The notes: generated by a model from the letters alone, not told the origin. A stretch of DNA of 38,942 nt from an uncultured Lachnospiraceae bacterium (GCA_934385475.1 CAKRPS010000022.1:1-38942); one strand, 5' to 3'; shown: positions 8,433 to 16,764, numbered from the stretch's first letter. Made by a program: numbers and translations.

Positions 8433-9578
8433 ATGAGAGAGTTAAGTCTTTATGTTCACATTCCCTTTTGTGTCAGGAAGTGCCTCTACTGTGACTTCCT
8501 GTCTTTTTCTGTTGCTGATAAAAGGGAAAAGATTAAAAGTTATGTAAACCTACTGGCAAAAGAGATCAGAATGTGGGGGGAAGCCTGCAAGGACAGAACC
8601 GTAGTCAGCATTTTTTTTGGAGGAGGGACACCTTCCCTTCTTGATGAAAATGAAATGGAGCTTCTGATGGAACAGATACGGGAGAACTTTGCACTGACAA
8701 AGGATGCGGAGATCACGATGGAGATGAATCCGGGAACGGTGTCACTGGAGAGTCTTGTGGCCTACCGGAAAGCCGGAATCAACCGGATCAGCATTGGACT
8801 CCAGTCTGCCAGAGATGAGGAACTGAAAGCAATCGGAAGAATCCATACTTATGCGGAGTTTCAGGACAGCTTTGCGTGGGCAAGACAGGCAGGCTTTGAA
8901 AATATCAATATTGATCTGATGGCGGCCCTGCCGGGACAGGACATTGCATCGTACCGGAGTACACTGGAAAAGGCAGTGGCATTTTCACCGGAGCATATTT
9001 CTTCCTACAGTCTGATTCTGGAGGAGGGCACCTTTTTATATGACAGACAGGAGGACTACCGGTTCCCGACAGAGGATGAGGAGCGGGAGATGTATGACCT
9101 CACAGAGGAGATCCTGCAGAATGCCGGATATCATCGCTATGAAATATCAAACTATGCCAAAGACGGGTATGAATGCCGGCATAACAAGGTGTACTGGAGA
9201 AGAGGAGATTATCTGGGTCTTGGCCTTGGGGCCTCTTCCATGATGGAAAACTGGAGGTGGAAGAATCCCTCCGAGCCGGAGAAGTACCGGAGGTATGTGG
9301 AGGGAAAGGAGCCGTTGAAGGGAATTTCCATGCAGACGCTGACGGTGCAGGAACAGATGGAGGAATTTATGTTTCTGGGGCTGCGTCTGACAGCCGGGAT
9401 CAGTGCAAGAGAGTTTGCTGTCTGCTTTGGAACAGACATTGAAAGTGTCTATGGAGAGGTGCTTGAAAGACATTACCTGCAGAAGACGATGCAAAAAAGT
9501 GGCGATAGAATTTGGCTGACAAAGCGGGGAATGGATGTGAGCAACTATGTGATGGCAGATTTTCTGTTTGATACCTGA
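8433..9578 (+). CDS. hemW: HemW-type radical SAM protein (heme chaperone-like)
   Basis: 381 residues. It has the radical SAM cluster motif CxxxCxxC at Cys13, Cys17 and Cys20 (HIPFCVRKCLYCDF), then FFGGGTPSLL and the GINRISIGLQS strand. It ends with the HemN C-terminal domain. The form C-x3-C-x2-C followed by Asp-Phe, without the extra Cys of HemN, points to HemW, which in other bacteria binds and delivers heme rather than decarboxylating coproporphyrinogen. It lies 27 bases after lepA and the two are probably co-transcribed. The label oxygen-independent coproporphyrinogen oxidase is often given to this family but is less likely here. Confidence 0.92.
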   Translation: MRELSLYVHIPFCVRKCLYCDFLSFSVADKREKIKSYVNLLAKEIRMWGEACKDRTVVSIFFGGGTPSLLDENEMELLMEQIRENFALTKDAEITMEMNPGTVSLESLVAYRKAGINRISIGLQSARDEELKAIGRIHTYAEFQDSFAWARQAGFENINIDLMAALPGQDIASYRSTLEKAVAFSPEHISSYSLILEEGTFLYDRQEDYRFPTEDEEREMYDLTEEILQNAGYHRYEISNYAKDGYECRHNKVYWRRGDYLGLGLGASSMMENWRWKNPSEPEKYRRYVEGKEPLKGISMQTLTVQEQMEEFMFLGLRLTAGISAREFAVCFGTDIESVYGEVLERHYLQKTMQKSGDRIWLTKRGMDVSNYVMADFLFDT

Positions 9579-9622
9579 GCCGCTGGCGGTGTCGGATGCG
9601 GAGCCGCTGCTTTTATGAATGG

Positions 9623-9640
9623 TGAGGGCTGAACTGTTAC
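9623..9640 (-). repeat. 18-bp dispersed repeat, copy 1
   Basis: The plus strand reads TGAGGGCTGAACTGTTAC. Its exact reverse complement occurs at 37981-37998. Both copies lie just downstream of a gene (hemW and the DUF5721 gene). The segment before this copy is GC-rich with GAGCCGCTG repeated (9579 region), which may form a local hairpin. Confidence 0.6.
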
Positions 9641-9670
9641 TTTATACAATTATTTACAACTATTTACAAT
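9641..9670 (+). repeat. Three phased 10-bp repeats upstream of the sigK promoter
   Basis: TTTATACAAT, TATTTACAAC and TATTTACAAT follow each other without gaps, one per helical turn. They end 8 bases before the -35 box of the putative sigK promoter, so they could be a regulator binding array. Confidence 0.6.
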
Positions 9671-9678
9671 GTTTTTAG

Positions 9679-9707
9679 TTGAATTTTATAAAAGGGATTT
9701 GTATAAT
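9679..9707 (+). promoter_or_regulatory. Putative sigma-A-type promoter of sigK
   Basis: TTGAAT (9679-9684), a 17-base spacer and TATAAT (9702-9707). About 100 bases of leader separate it from the TTG start. A vegetative-type promoter on a late sporulation sigma gene is unexpected; a sigma-E promoter was not convincingly found. Confidence 0.55.
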
Positions 9708-9808
9708 AGAGGGAAAGGGCTTCAAAGAGCAAGGTTATTTTTAGGTGGAAAGGCACTTCGGGTATCCAGAGTTCATAGAATAGGATAAATGGACTTTGGG
9801 GGCTTCTT

Positions 9809-10444
9809 TTGAAAACATTTAAGCAACCATTATCGGCGAAGGAAGAAGCCATGTATCTGGATCGACTGGAAAAAGGAGATGCTGATACCCGCAGGGAAGC
9901 CAAAGATGTGCTGATCGAGAGAAATTTAAGGTTGGTTGCGCACATTGCCAAGAAATACCAGAATGTCGATGAGGATATGGAGGATCTGATCTCCATAGGA
10001 ACGATCGGTCTGATCAAAGCGATCGACTCTTTTGATGCGGGCAAGGGGAAACTCAGCACTTACGCGTCGAGATGCATTGACAACGAACTTTTGATGCTGC
10101 TGCGAGCCAAAAAGAAGACATCCCGGGAGGTTTCTTTATATGAGCCGATCGGAACGGACAAAGAGGGTAACGAAATCAATCTGCTTGATGTGATCGAGCA
10201 GGAGCAGGTTGACATTGTGGAACGGATGGAAGCGGAAGATCAGATCGGGCATCTGCCGGAATTGATTCGTGGAAGATTAAGCGACAGGGAGAAGCAGATC
10301 ATTGTACTCCGTTATGGACTGGCCGGGGGGCAGGAGGTAACACAGCGTGAGATAGGGAAACGATTGGGGATATCGAGAAGTTATGTTTCCAGGATTGAAA
10401 AAAGAGCCCTGGAAAAATTAAAAAACGGGTATGAAGCAATATAG
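9809..10444 (+). CDS. sigK: Sporulation sigma factor SigK, without pro-sequence
   Basis: 211 residues. SigK is the late mother-cell sigma factor. Region 2 contains [29 protein letters not shown] and [17 protein letters not shown]. The linker [16 protein letters not shown] is the SigK rather than SigE form. Region 4 ends [20 protein letters not shown]. The start is TTG with GGGGGC six bases upstream; an in-frame stop at 9776-9778 leaves no room for the roughly 20-residue membrane pro-sequence that Bacillus pro-SigK carries. The protein begins at the equivalent of mature SigK ([12 protein letters not shown]). The gene is uninterrupted, with no skin-like element. Confidence 0.92.
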   Translation: MKTFKQPLSAKEEAMYLDRLEKGDADTRREAKDVLIERNLRLVAHIAKKYQNVDEDMEDLISIGTIGLIKAIDSFDAGKGKLSTYASRCIDNELLMLLRAKKKTSREVSLYEPIGTDKEGNEINLLDVIEQEQVDIVERMEAEDQIGHLPELIRGRLSDREKQIIVLRYGLAGGQEVTQREIGKRLGISRSYVSRIEKRALEKLKNGYEAI

Positions 10445-10480
10445 TGTAAAAGCCACGGAAGGCGTTAGGAGGGACAGAAG

Positions 10481-11617
10481 ATGCTGTTTGTCAAGAAGGA
10501 TGATTTGAAGATTGGAATGAGACTTGCAAGACCGATCTATAATAAGAATGGGGTCCTGCTCTATGAGAGAAATTCCAAGTTGACTCAGCAGGGTATTGAA
10601 AGCATCCGGAATTTTGGATTGATTGGAATGTTTGTGCTGGAGCCGGCAGAACCGGCAATGCCAATGACAGAAGATGATATTGAATTTGAACGGTTTCAGA
10701 CAATGTGCGTCTATTCCATTCAGGAGGAATTGGATAAGATCGTCAAGGCGAAACGTACAAATCGTATGCAGATCATAGCTTCGGATATTATCCGTAATTA
10801 TGGACATTTGGAGAGAAAGATCAACTTTGTGCAGAACCTTCGCAGCAAGGAGGATTACTATTACAAGCACTCTCTGAATGTGGCAATGCTCTGTGCCATG
10901 ATGACGCATTTGATGAATGTCATGGTGGAGGAGCAGCTTGAGACAGTGCAGGCAGCACTGGTACATGATATTGGAAAACTGACCGTGATAGAGTCTATCC
11001 GGGAAAAGGATGTGCTGAACGATGCCGAGAGGGCAGAAATCCGGGCAGCAGAGATCGCGGGCTTTGACTTGATCGAGACGGTCTTTTCCTCAACGCCCAA
11101 TGTCAAGAGGATCTGTGCACAGGCGCAGAAGGCGGTAGACAGTCTGCGCAGCGGGGAAGATATTTCAGCTATGAAGATGGTGGTCGGTGCAAAGGTGCTT
11201 GCCGTTGCTGAAACCTTTGATACGATGACCGCCGTACAGATTGGTGCAGGCCCTGTGTCGGAGGTAGCCGCGTTGAAGCATCTGATGGAGCACCCGGATG
11301 TGTATGACAGGGAGGCTGTACAGGCGCTGATACACTCGATCAATATTCTCACACCGGGAATCAGTGTGGAACTCAACACCGGAGAGAAGGCACTGGTACT
11401 GACAGCCAATGAGGAGAACATCCTGCAACCGATGATCCTGATGTTCAATGATAACAGTATTATTGATCTGAGCAACGATACGGTGTATGGGGATCTGGAG
11501 ATTAAGGATATCATGAAGACCATGGATAACCGGTACATTATGAATGTAGATCTGCTCAGAAAGCAGGGAATCATGGTAGAGGAACCCGTCTTTGTGGAAG
11601 TACCGCAGGAACAGTAA
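10481..11617 (+). CDS. Degenerate HD-GYP domain protein
   Basis: 378 residues. An N-terminal region (1-110) resembles the leader of many HD-GYP proteins (LKIGMRLARPIYNKNGVLL). The HD domain follows: YYYKHSLNVAMLCAMM, then ALVHDIGKL near residue 165, and a late AVAETFDTMTA segment like the conserved A-x-x-FDA-T motif. The His-His-Glu and GYP parts expected after HDIGK are absent (ERAEIRAAEIAGFDLIET instead), so c-di-GMP hydrolysis is doubtful. A C-terminal region of about 90 residues (from LTPGISVEL) is separate and of unknown function. TTAGGAGG precedes the start. It lies 36 bases after sigK and may be read from the same transcript. Confidence 0.75.
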   Translation: MLFVKKDDLKIGMRLARPIYNKNGVLLYERNSKLTQQGIESIRNFGLIGMFVLEPAEPAMPMTEDDIEFERFQTMCVYSIQEELDKIVKAKRTNRMQIIASDIIRNYGHLERKINFVQNLRSKEDYYYKHSLNVAMLCAMMTHLMNVMVEEQLETVQAALVHDIGKLTVIESIREKDVLNDAERAEIRAAEIAGFDLIETVFSSTPNVKRICAQAQKAVDSLRSGEDISAMKMVVGAKVLAVAETFDTMTAVQIGAGPVSEVAALKHLMEHPDVYDREAVQALIHSINILTPGISVELNTGEKALVLTANEENILQPMILMFNDNSIIDLSNDTVYGDLEIKDIMKTMDNRYIMNVDLLRKQGIMVEEPVFVEVPQEQ

Positions 11618-11633
11618 AACAGGAATAACAAAA

Positions 11634-11659
11634 GCGGTCTGCCCTTTGGGGCAGACCGC
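11634..11659 (+). terminator. Strong hairpin after the HD-GYP gene
   Basis: A perfect 11-bp stem GCGGTCTGCCC / GGGCAGACCGC with loop TTTG, 17 bases after the stop. No T-run follows, so termination is plausible but not certain. A second smaller hairpin GGACGAA / TTCGTCC lies at 11678-11694. Confidence 0.55.
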
Positions 11660-11666
11660 CTGAATC

Positions 11667-11720
11667 AAAATCATCACGGACGAATCCTTCGTCCACACTT
11701 CTAATTTAAAATCATCACGG
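11667..11720 (+). repeat. 13-bp direct repeat before comM
   Basis: AAAATCATCACGG occurs at 11667-11679 and again at 11708-11720, a 41-base period, with a small hairpin between. This sits between the HD-GYP gene and comM. It may be a small duplication or a paired binding site. Confidence 0.45.
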
Positions 11721-11778
11721 CAGATCGCTGGAATTATCAGGAAAATGATACAGAAAAGATAAAGGAGGAAATATTTTT

Positions 11779-13326
11779 TTGCTCAGTACAATTACATCAG
11801 GAACTATTTATGGCATGAGCAGCCGTCTGATTCAGGTGGAGGTTGATGTCTCACCGGGGCTGCCCTGTTTTCAGCTGGTAGGACTACCGGGGTCAGAGGT
11901 AAGGGAATCGCGGGAAAGAGTCAAGGTTGCCCTGAAAAATGCCGGGATCAAAATGCCGCCCATGTGCATTAATGTCAATCTGTCACCGGCCAATCTTCCC
12001 AAGAACGGAACATTGCTTGATCTGCCCGTGGCAGTTGGAATTTTGATCGCTATGGAAAAGCTTTCGCAGGAAGGAATAAAGGACACGCTTCTGCTGGGAG
12101 AGCTTGGACTGTCCGGGGAACTCAAGCCCGTAAAGGGAGTGCTCCCCATCGTACAGAAGGCCGCCCGGAAGGGGATAAAACGGTGTCTGCTTCCGGCACA
12201 AAATTCATGGGAAGGCGCACTGATTCCGGAGATAGAGATTATCGGGCTGCATGACATCAAGGAAACTATCGGCTATCTTCAGGCAAGGGAAAAGGGGGAA
12301 GATGCCGGGATATGCAGGACACAGGTGGATGTGAGGAAAATCTTACAGGATGAAAAGGGACAGGAGAAGTTGGACTATGGGGAGATCAGTGGACAGAGAA
12401 GCGCCAAAAGGGCGGCAGAAGTGGCGGCAGCGGGATTTCATCATCTGCTTCTGATCGGGCCACCCGGTTCCGGCAAGACGATGATCGCAAGGAGACTCCC
12501 GACAATTTTGCCACCGCTCTCTGTGGAGGAGAGTCTGGAAGTCTCTTCTGTTTACAGTATCGCGGGACTTCTTCCGGCAGAGCCGCCTCTGATCACTCAC
12601 AGACCCTTCTGGAATCCTCACCATACGATCACCGGCAGGGCACTTGTCGGAAGCGGAAGGGTTCCCAAGCCGGGGATGGTATCCCTGGCTCACAGGGGTG
12701 TCCTTTTTCTGGACGAACTGCCGGAGTTCAAAAGGGAAACACTGGACATTCTGAGACAGCCGTTGGAGGACCGACAGGTGCAGATTGCAAGAAGCAGTGG
12801 AACCTATACCTATCCGGCTGATTTTATGCTGGTGGGAGCCATGAATCCGTGCCCGTGCGGTTTTTATCCGGACAGGGAAAGGTGCCGCTGCTCGGAGCGC
12901 GAGGTGAGACAATATCTGGGGAGAGTGTCCGGGCCGATCATGGATAGAATGGATATCTGTGTGGAAACACAGCCGATGGAGTTTCAGGATTTGGAAAGCG
13001 GCAGGAAAGGAGAAAGCAGTGAGCAGATTCGGAAGCGGATATTGAAGGCAAGGAAACGACAGGAAGAGCGTTTCCGGGAAGATAGAATCACTTTTAATGC
13101 CGATATGGGTGCTGGAGAAATCGAGAAGTACTGCGTGCTGGGCGACAGGGAAAAAGGGTTCATGGCGCAGATGTTCGAGAGCCTGCAGCTTTCTGCCAGG
13201 GGGTATCACAAGATATTAAAGGTGGCGAGAACTATTGCAGACCTGGCGGACAGTGAACAGATAGAAGAGCCGCACCTTGCGGAAGCTATCTGCTACCGGC
13301 AACTGGATAAAAAGTATTGGGAGTAG
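11779..13326 (+). CDS. comM: ComM/YifB-family AAA+ ATPase
   Basis: 515 residues. ComM is a hexameric helicase that promotes branch migration during natural transformation. An N-terminal Lon-protease-like fold (VEVDVSPGLPCFQLVGLPG to about residue 150) is followed by a Mg-chelatase-type AAA+ module: Walker A GPPGSGKT near residue 226, Walker B VLFLDELPEF, and the CPCG-containing MNPCPCGFYPD loop with a nearby CRC forming the family zinc finger. The start is TTG, with AAAGGAGGAA nine bases upstream. The stop is closely followed by dprA, and the comM-dprA pair is common in Firmicutes. Confidence 0.95.
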   Translation: MLSTITSGTIYGMSSRLIQVEVDVSPGLPCFQLVGLPGSEVRESRERVKVALKNAGIKMPPMCINVNLSPANLPKNGTLLDLPVAVGILIAMEKLSQEGIKDTLLLGELGLSGELKPVKGVLPIVQKAARKGIKRCLLPAQNSWEGALIPEIEIIGLHDIKETIGYLQAREKGEDAGICRTQVDVRKILQDEKGQEKLDYGEISGQRSAKRAAEVAAAGFHHLLLIGPPGSGKTMIARRLPTILPPLSVEESLEVSSVYSIAGLLPAEPPLITHRPFWNPHHTITGRALVGSGRVPKPGMVSLAHRGVLFLDELPEFKRETLDILRQPLEDRQVQIARSSGTYTYPADFMLVGAMNPCPCGFYPDRERCRCSEREVRQYLGRVSGPIMDRMDICVETQPMEFQDLESGRKGESSEQIRKRILKARKRQEERFREDRITFNADMGAGEIEKYCVLGDREKGFMAQMFESLQLSARGYHKILKVARTIADLADSEQIEEPHLAEAICYRQLDKKYWE

Positions 13327-13343
13327 AAGGAAAGGAGGATAGC

Positions 13344-14489
13344 ATGAGTGAACAGGATGGAAAAGAGAAGGCATACGAACACTGGCTGCTACAGGCGGCA
13401 GGCACAGGAAACAGAGGTTTCCTGAGGCTCCTCCGGAAAGAGCGCAGTGCCAGGCAAATCTATGAAGAAGTGACGGCAGGAACACTGAAAGAAAACCTGC
13501 CGGAACGGTATCAGAAGAAAGCGGAGAAACTGGAACGGTTTCACCCGGACTATGATATAGAAGCCGGGTATAAGCGACTGTCGCAAAGGGGGATAAAACT
13601 GGTAGTGGAGGGAGAAGAGGAATATCCTGAGCGGCTGCAGAAGATTCCAGACCCGCCGTATGGATTATACTATGCAGGAAAATTACCCGATAAGGAGAAA
13701 AAAGCAGTGGCAATCATCGGGGCAAGAGACTGCTCAGAATACGGCAGATACATGGCAAAACGGTTTAGTACTGCGCTGGCACGGGCAGACATAGACGTAA
13801 TCAGTGGCATGGCAAGGGGAATTGATGGAATCAGCCAGCAGGCGGCATTGCAGGCAGGAGGTTATTCCCTGGCGGTATTTGGCTGTGGAGTGGATGTCTG
13901 TTATCCGGCAGAGCATCGGGATTTATATGATTCCCTGCTGGAAAGGGGCGGTGTCTGCTCAGAATATCTGCCGGGAACCGAACCCAGGGCAATGCTGTTT
14001 CCACCCAGAAACCGGATTATCAGTGGGCTGGCAGATGTGATACTGGTCGTAGAAGCCAGGGAGAAAAGCGGAACTCTGATTACTGTAGATATGGCACTTG
14101 AACAGGGAAAGGAAGTGTATGCCCTGCCCGGGCGTGCTACCGACCCGTTAAGCCGCGGGTGCAACAGACTGATCAAACAGGGGGCAGGATTGGTGGAAAC
14201 GCCGGAAGAACTGATTGGAAACTTACGGGGAAGCCTGTCCCATGCGGAAAAGAATGGGAAAAACTGGACACAGCAGGAGATGGTATTCCTGGAAGGCACC
14301 CAACAGAGGCTGTGGGAGTTATTGGATTTTGCCCCACAGTCAGCAGAACAGCTGCAGCAGCAGTACGAGAAAGCTTATGGGGAACAACTGGAGATTACCA
14401 CCTTGTTCTATGAACTGCTGCAAATATGCGGGAAGGGCTATGGAAAACAGGTAGGGGGCAGTTATTTTGCGAAGAAGGGTGGGGAGTAG
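13344..14489 (+). CDS. dprA: DNA processing protein DprA
   Basis: 381 residues. DprA binds incoming single-stranded DNA and loads RecA. It has an N-terminal helical region, then the Rossmann-like DprA core: AIIGARDCSEYG, VISGMARGIDGISQQAAL, LAVFGCGVDVCYP, FPPRNRIISGLADVILVVEA, SGTLITVDMALEQGK and ALPGRATD. It ends with a winged-helix-like C-terminus. ATG 13344 has AAAGGAGG upstream. In many Firmicutes topA follows dprA; here an unrelated AT-rich block follows, so the junction near 14490 is probably an insertion boundary (inference). Confidence 0.95.
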   Translation: MSEQDGKEKAYEHWLLQAAGTGNRGFLRLLRKERSARQIYEEVTAGTLKENLPERYQKKAEKLERFHPDYDIEAGYKRLSQRGIKLVVEGEEEYPERLQKIPDPPYGLYYAGKLPDKEKKAVAIIGARDCSEYGRYMAKRFSTALARADIDVISGMARGIDGISQQAALQAGGYSLAVFGCGVDVCYPAEHRDLYDSLLERGGVCSEYLPGTEPRAMLFPPRNRIISGLADVILVVEAREKSGTLITVDMALEQGKEVYALPGRATDPLSRGCNRLIKQGAGLVETPEELIGNLRGSLSHAEKNGKNWTQQEMVFLEGTQQRLWELLDFAPQSAEQLQQQYEKAYGEQLEITTLFYELLQICGKGYGKQVGGSYFAKKGGE

Positions 14490-14532
14490 AAAGTAAGGCA
14501 TTTGATTCAACATACAGGAAGCTGGGGGACTG

Positions 14533-14572
14533 TCCATTTCCGGTCACCGTTCTGAAGCACTTCGTAATGAAA
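14533..14572 (-). pseudogene. Remnant of a LytTR-PAS-type regulator gene
   Basis: On the minus strand this segment encodes YEVLQNGDRKW, nearly the same as YEVFQNGDRKW in the intact regulator at 15962-16696. The DNA is about 90 percent identical over 40 bases by eye (plus-strand match at 16117-16156). No further coding homology was seen, so it is a short leftover of a duplicate copy. The remaining 14490-14889 region holds this remnant, promoter-like repeats and the promoter at 14735. Confidence 0.6.
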
Positions 14573-14662
14573 AATAAAACGAAAAAGGCTGTTTGGAGAT
14601 TGCTGATCGAAGATCCATATCTGTATGTAATGCAGTGATTTTGTTGAGATGCAATTAAAAAC

Positions 14663-14681
14663 TGTATTTCGCACAATAAAA
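14663..14681 (+). promoter_or_regulatory. Operator-like copy of the shared promoter motif
   Basis: TGTATTTCGCACAATAAAA closely resembles the core of the promoter at 14735-14763 (TGCATTTCGTACAAAAATG). The spacing of the TTTC cores is regular: 14667, 14718 (degenerate), 14740 and 14791, giving intervals of 51, 22 and 51 bases. Confidence 0.4.
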
Positions 14682-14734
14682 TAGACAATAATGAGTATGC
14701 AAATAAAAAACAAAACCTTTCACAAAAAAATGAA

Positions 14735-14763
14735 TTGCATTTCGTACAAAAATGTGCTAGAAT
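14735..14763 (+). promoter_or_regulatory. Promoter of the secreted-protein gene with shared motif
   Basis: TTGCAT (14735-14740), a 17-base spacer and TAGAAT (14758-14763) with an extended -10 TG at 14755-14756. The spacer contains TACAAAAATG, also seen in related form in the promoters at 16736-16764 and 16852-16880. Confidence 0.7.
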
Positions 14764-14889
14764 CTTCAAAGAAAATGTGAATAAATTGCATTTCTGTAAT
14801 TCCGAAGCCTACACAGAAATCTCTTAATTCATTGTATCAATGAAAAAAGCAGAAAAAGGGAATCGGCAGGAATGGAAAAGGAGAGAACG

Positions 14890-15834
14890 ATGAACAAGAA
14901 GGAATTGAAACGAAGAGGAAAAGGACTGCTGGCACTGATGCTTGCCTTTATGATGATGTTTGGGTCAAGCATGACGGTATTTGCAGGTAATACGTACCGG
15001 TTGGATATCCCGCTTGGAGGGGGGTATGGTGGGTATACTGTTAGTGGAGATCCGACAGGTTTAACGACAGGGCAGACTCTGGAAGGTGGTGATATTATTG
15101 AAATTAACAGTGGAGCTCTGATAGTTACGATTGATGGTGGTGGTAGTCTAGAGGAGAAATATAATGATGTACGTGGCATGCTTTATGTTGAATTGCCGGC
15201 AGGAGGCAAATATCAGGTTGATAGCCATAGTGCACAGTTACCTGATCCAAAATATCCTAGAGTAACTTATAATGTAGCATTAAGTACCATTCCTGCCACT
15301 CCATCCGGCGGCACCGGAAATACCAGCACTGAAAGCAATAGCGACGATACAAAGAGCGGGAATGTCAGCCCCGAACTGTCCGAGGAGGAACAATACATTG
15401 CAAGACTCAGAAGCGAGTATTGGGAAAACCATGTGCACACCTTTTCCTGGGTGACCACGCGGGAGGCAACGGCAGAGCAGGATGGAATACAGGAGAACAG
15501 GTGCTCCTGCGGACTGGTGCAGGATACAACGGTTATTTCCGCAGGTCAGGTCATTCTTCAGAAATTCTATGATATGGTCAGAAATGCCCCTGCGGACGGA
15601 ACAGTTTCCTACGACAGCGGCAGGCTGCATACGATTTCCGATAAGATGCTGGAATGTCTGTCGGAAAGAAGTGATGTTACAGTGGAGGCTTCCTTTGTCT
15701 ATGAGGGAACTGCTTATAAGATGACGATTCCGGCAGGCTGCGATTACTCTGCACTGCTGTCCGATGAGGATGCTTTTTACGGCTATTTCTATTTTGCACA
15801 GCAGACAGGAGCAAAGATAGAGCCGATGGCATAG
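14890..15834 (+). CDS. Secreted protein of unknown function
   Basis: 314 residues. A clear signal peptide (RRGKGLLALMLAFMMMFGSS, then MTVFA) should be cut after Ala near residue 34. A Gly/Thr-rich beta-like region follows to about 140, then a Ser/Thr/Gly linker. The C-terminal domain contains HVHTFSWVTTREATAEQDG and then ENRCSCGLVQ. This HTF-W-T-EAT...C.CG arrangement recurs in secreted Lachnospiraceae proteins that I recall but cannot name a function for; the two cysteines and histidines may bind metal. ATG 14890 is preferred to 14872 because AAAGGAGAG precedes it. It faces a LytTR regulator across a terminator and has a promoter of the same design as the regulator's own, so joint control is likely. 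Confidence 0.75.
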   Translation: MNKKELKRRGKGLLALMLAFMMMFGSSMTVFAGNTYRLDIPLGGGYGGYTVSGDPTGLTTGQTLEGGDIIEINSGALIVTIDGGGSLEEKYNDVRGMLYVELPAGGKYQVDSHSAQLPDPKYPRVTYNVALSTIPATPSGGTGNTSTESNSDDTKSGNVSPELSEEEQYIARLRSEYWENHVHTFSWVTTREATAEQDGIQENRCSCGLVQDTTVISAGQVILQKFYDMVRNAPADGTVSYDSGRLHTISDKMLECLSERSDVTVEASFVYEGTAYKMTIPAGCDYSALLSDEDAFYGYFYFAQQTGAKIEPMA

Positions 15835-15869
15835 GCAGGCAATTATATTTTGAATTGAGGCATTGTATC

Positions 15870-15906
15870 ACAGGTCTCTGCTGCGAAAGCAGCGGGGACC
15901 TGTTTT
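15870..15906 (+). terminator. Rho-independent terminator of the secreted-protein gene
   Basis: Long inverted repeat ACAGGTCTCTGCTGC / GCAGCGGGGACCTGT with GAAA loop, followed by TTTT. It separates this gene from the converging LytTR gene. Confidence 0.85.
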
Positions 15907-15961
15907 GTGAAGGAGATTCCGTTCGCTGTGAGGTACTATTCATATAGCCTGGCACCATGAA

Positions 15962-16696
15962 CTACAGGGGTGTAAGGGGTTCTTCGACCGCTAATATGCA
16001 GGCACAGTATCCGGGTTCCGGCTGATAGCAGTAGATGGTCAGATGCTTGCCAATTTCGGGACTGTAATCATGCAGGACACGTTGCACCCCGTTTAGAGCC
16101 ACATCTGCGTAGGCGACCAGCCATTTCCGGTCACCGTTCTGAAACACTTCATAGAAGGAATGGTTTACCATGGCCTCCACAGGGACGCCTTCCACGATTT
16201 CCATATATTTATTGCAGTAGCGGAAAATGAAATCAATTCCGTGACCGCCCTCGTCAAACACTAACTCAATCACACAGTATGCCATTGGCATATCATCTAA
16301 AAGAGTGCACTTTTCAAGAAGACTTAGGGGAACGGCGGGCTTGCTGAAAAGACTCTTTTCCTGTGTGGAAGAAACAGTCAGTCCAAGCTCCCTTCGGAGT
16401 TTCTTATGCTCGCTCAGATAGCGTTTCCTTCCCTGAAAGGTCTTTCCGTCAATTGTGGTGTAGACACCATCATCGCTGATGGCAAGAATGGCATCCCTGC
16501 GCACAAGAATTCCCCGGCAGATGGAAACAAACGCATCCTCCGGCAAAAAATCTGACACCTCATACATGCTGAGCGTAGTGGATACTTCTTCTCCGGAATC
16601 CAGACTGAGCATGGTATTTCTTCCCTCACGATGGACAGAAAGAACGTGCTTTGGATCAATGCGATGTTTTTTAAAATAACGGTCAATGTTTTTCAT
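15962..16696 (-). CDS. LytTR regulator with C-terminal PAS-like domain
   Basis: 244 residues. The N-terminal 105 residues match a LytTR DNA-binding domain (HVLSVHREGRNTMLSL, FVSICRGILVRRDAI, GRKRYLSEHKK), placed first rather than after a receiver. The C-terminal half (about 125-240) resembles a PAS domain (PMAYCVIELVF, DFIFRYCNKYMEIVEGVP, YEVFQNGDRKW), so a small ligand or redox signal may control DNA binding. There is no receiver domain and no membrane segment. ATG at 16696 follows TGGGGAATTT. It is convergent with the secreted-protein gene and divergent from the SAP gene; shared motifs in all three promoters make it the likely local regulator (inference). Confidence 0.8.
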   Translation of the reverse strand: MKNIDRYFKKHRIDPKHVLSVHREGRNTMLSLDSGEEVSTTLSMYEVSDFLPEDAFVSICRGILVRRDAILAISDDGVYTTIDGKTFQGRKRYLSEHKKLRRELGLTVSSTQEKSLFSKPAVPLSLLEKCTLLDDMPMAYCVIELVFDEGGHGIDFIFRYCNKYMEIVEGVPVEAMVNHSFYEVFQNGDRKWLVAYADVALNGVQRVLHDYSPEIGKHLTIYCYQPEPGYCACILAVEEPLTPL

Positions 16697-16735
16697 GAAT
16701 CAAATTCCCCATTCCGTTTCAAAAGATATATGCTG

Positions 16736-16764
16736 ATTATACAACACATTTGTATGTAATACAA
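16736..16764 (-). promoter_or_regulatory. Promoter of the LytTR regulator with palindrome at -35
   Basis: On the minus strand: TTGTAT (16764-16759), a 17-base spacer containing TACAAATG, and TATAAT (16741-16736). The -35 box is one arm of a perfect palindrome TTGTAT-gta-ATACAA (16750-16764), suggesting autoregulation. Confidence 0.7.
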
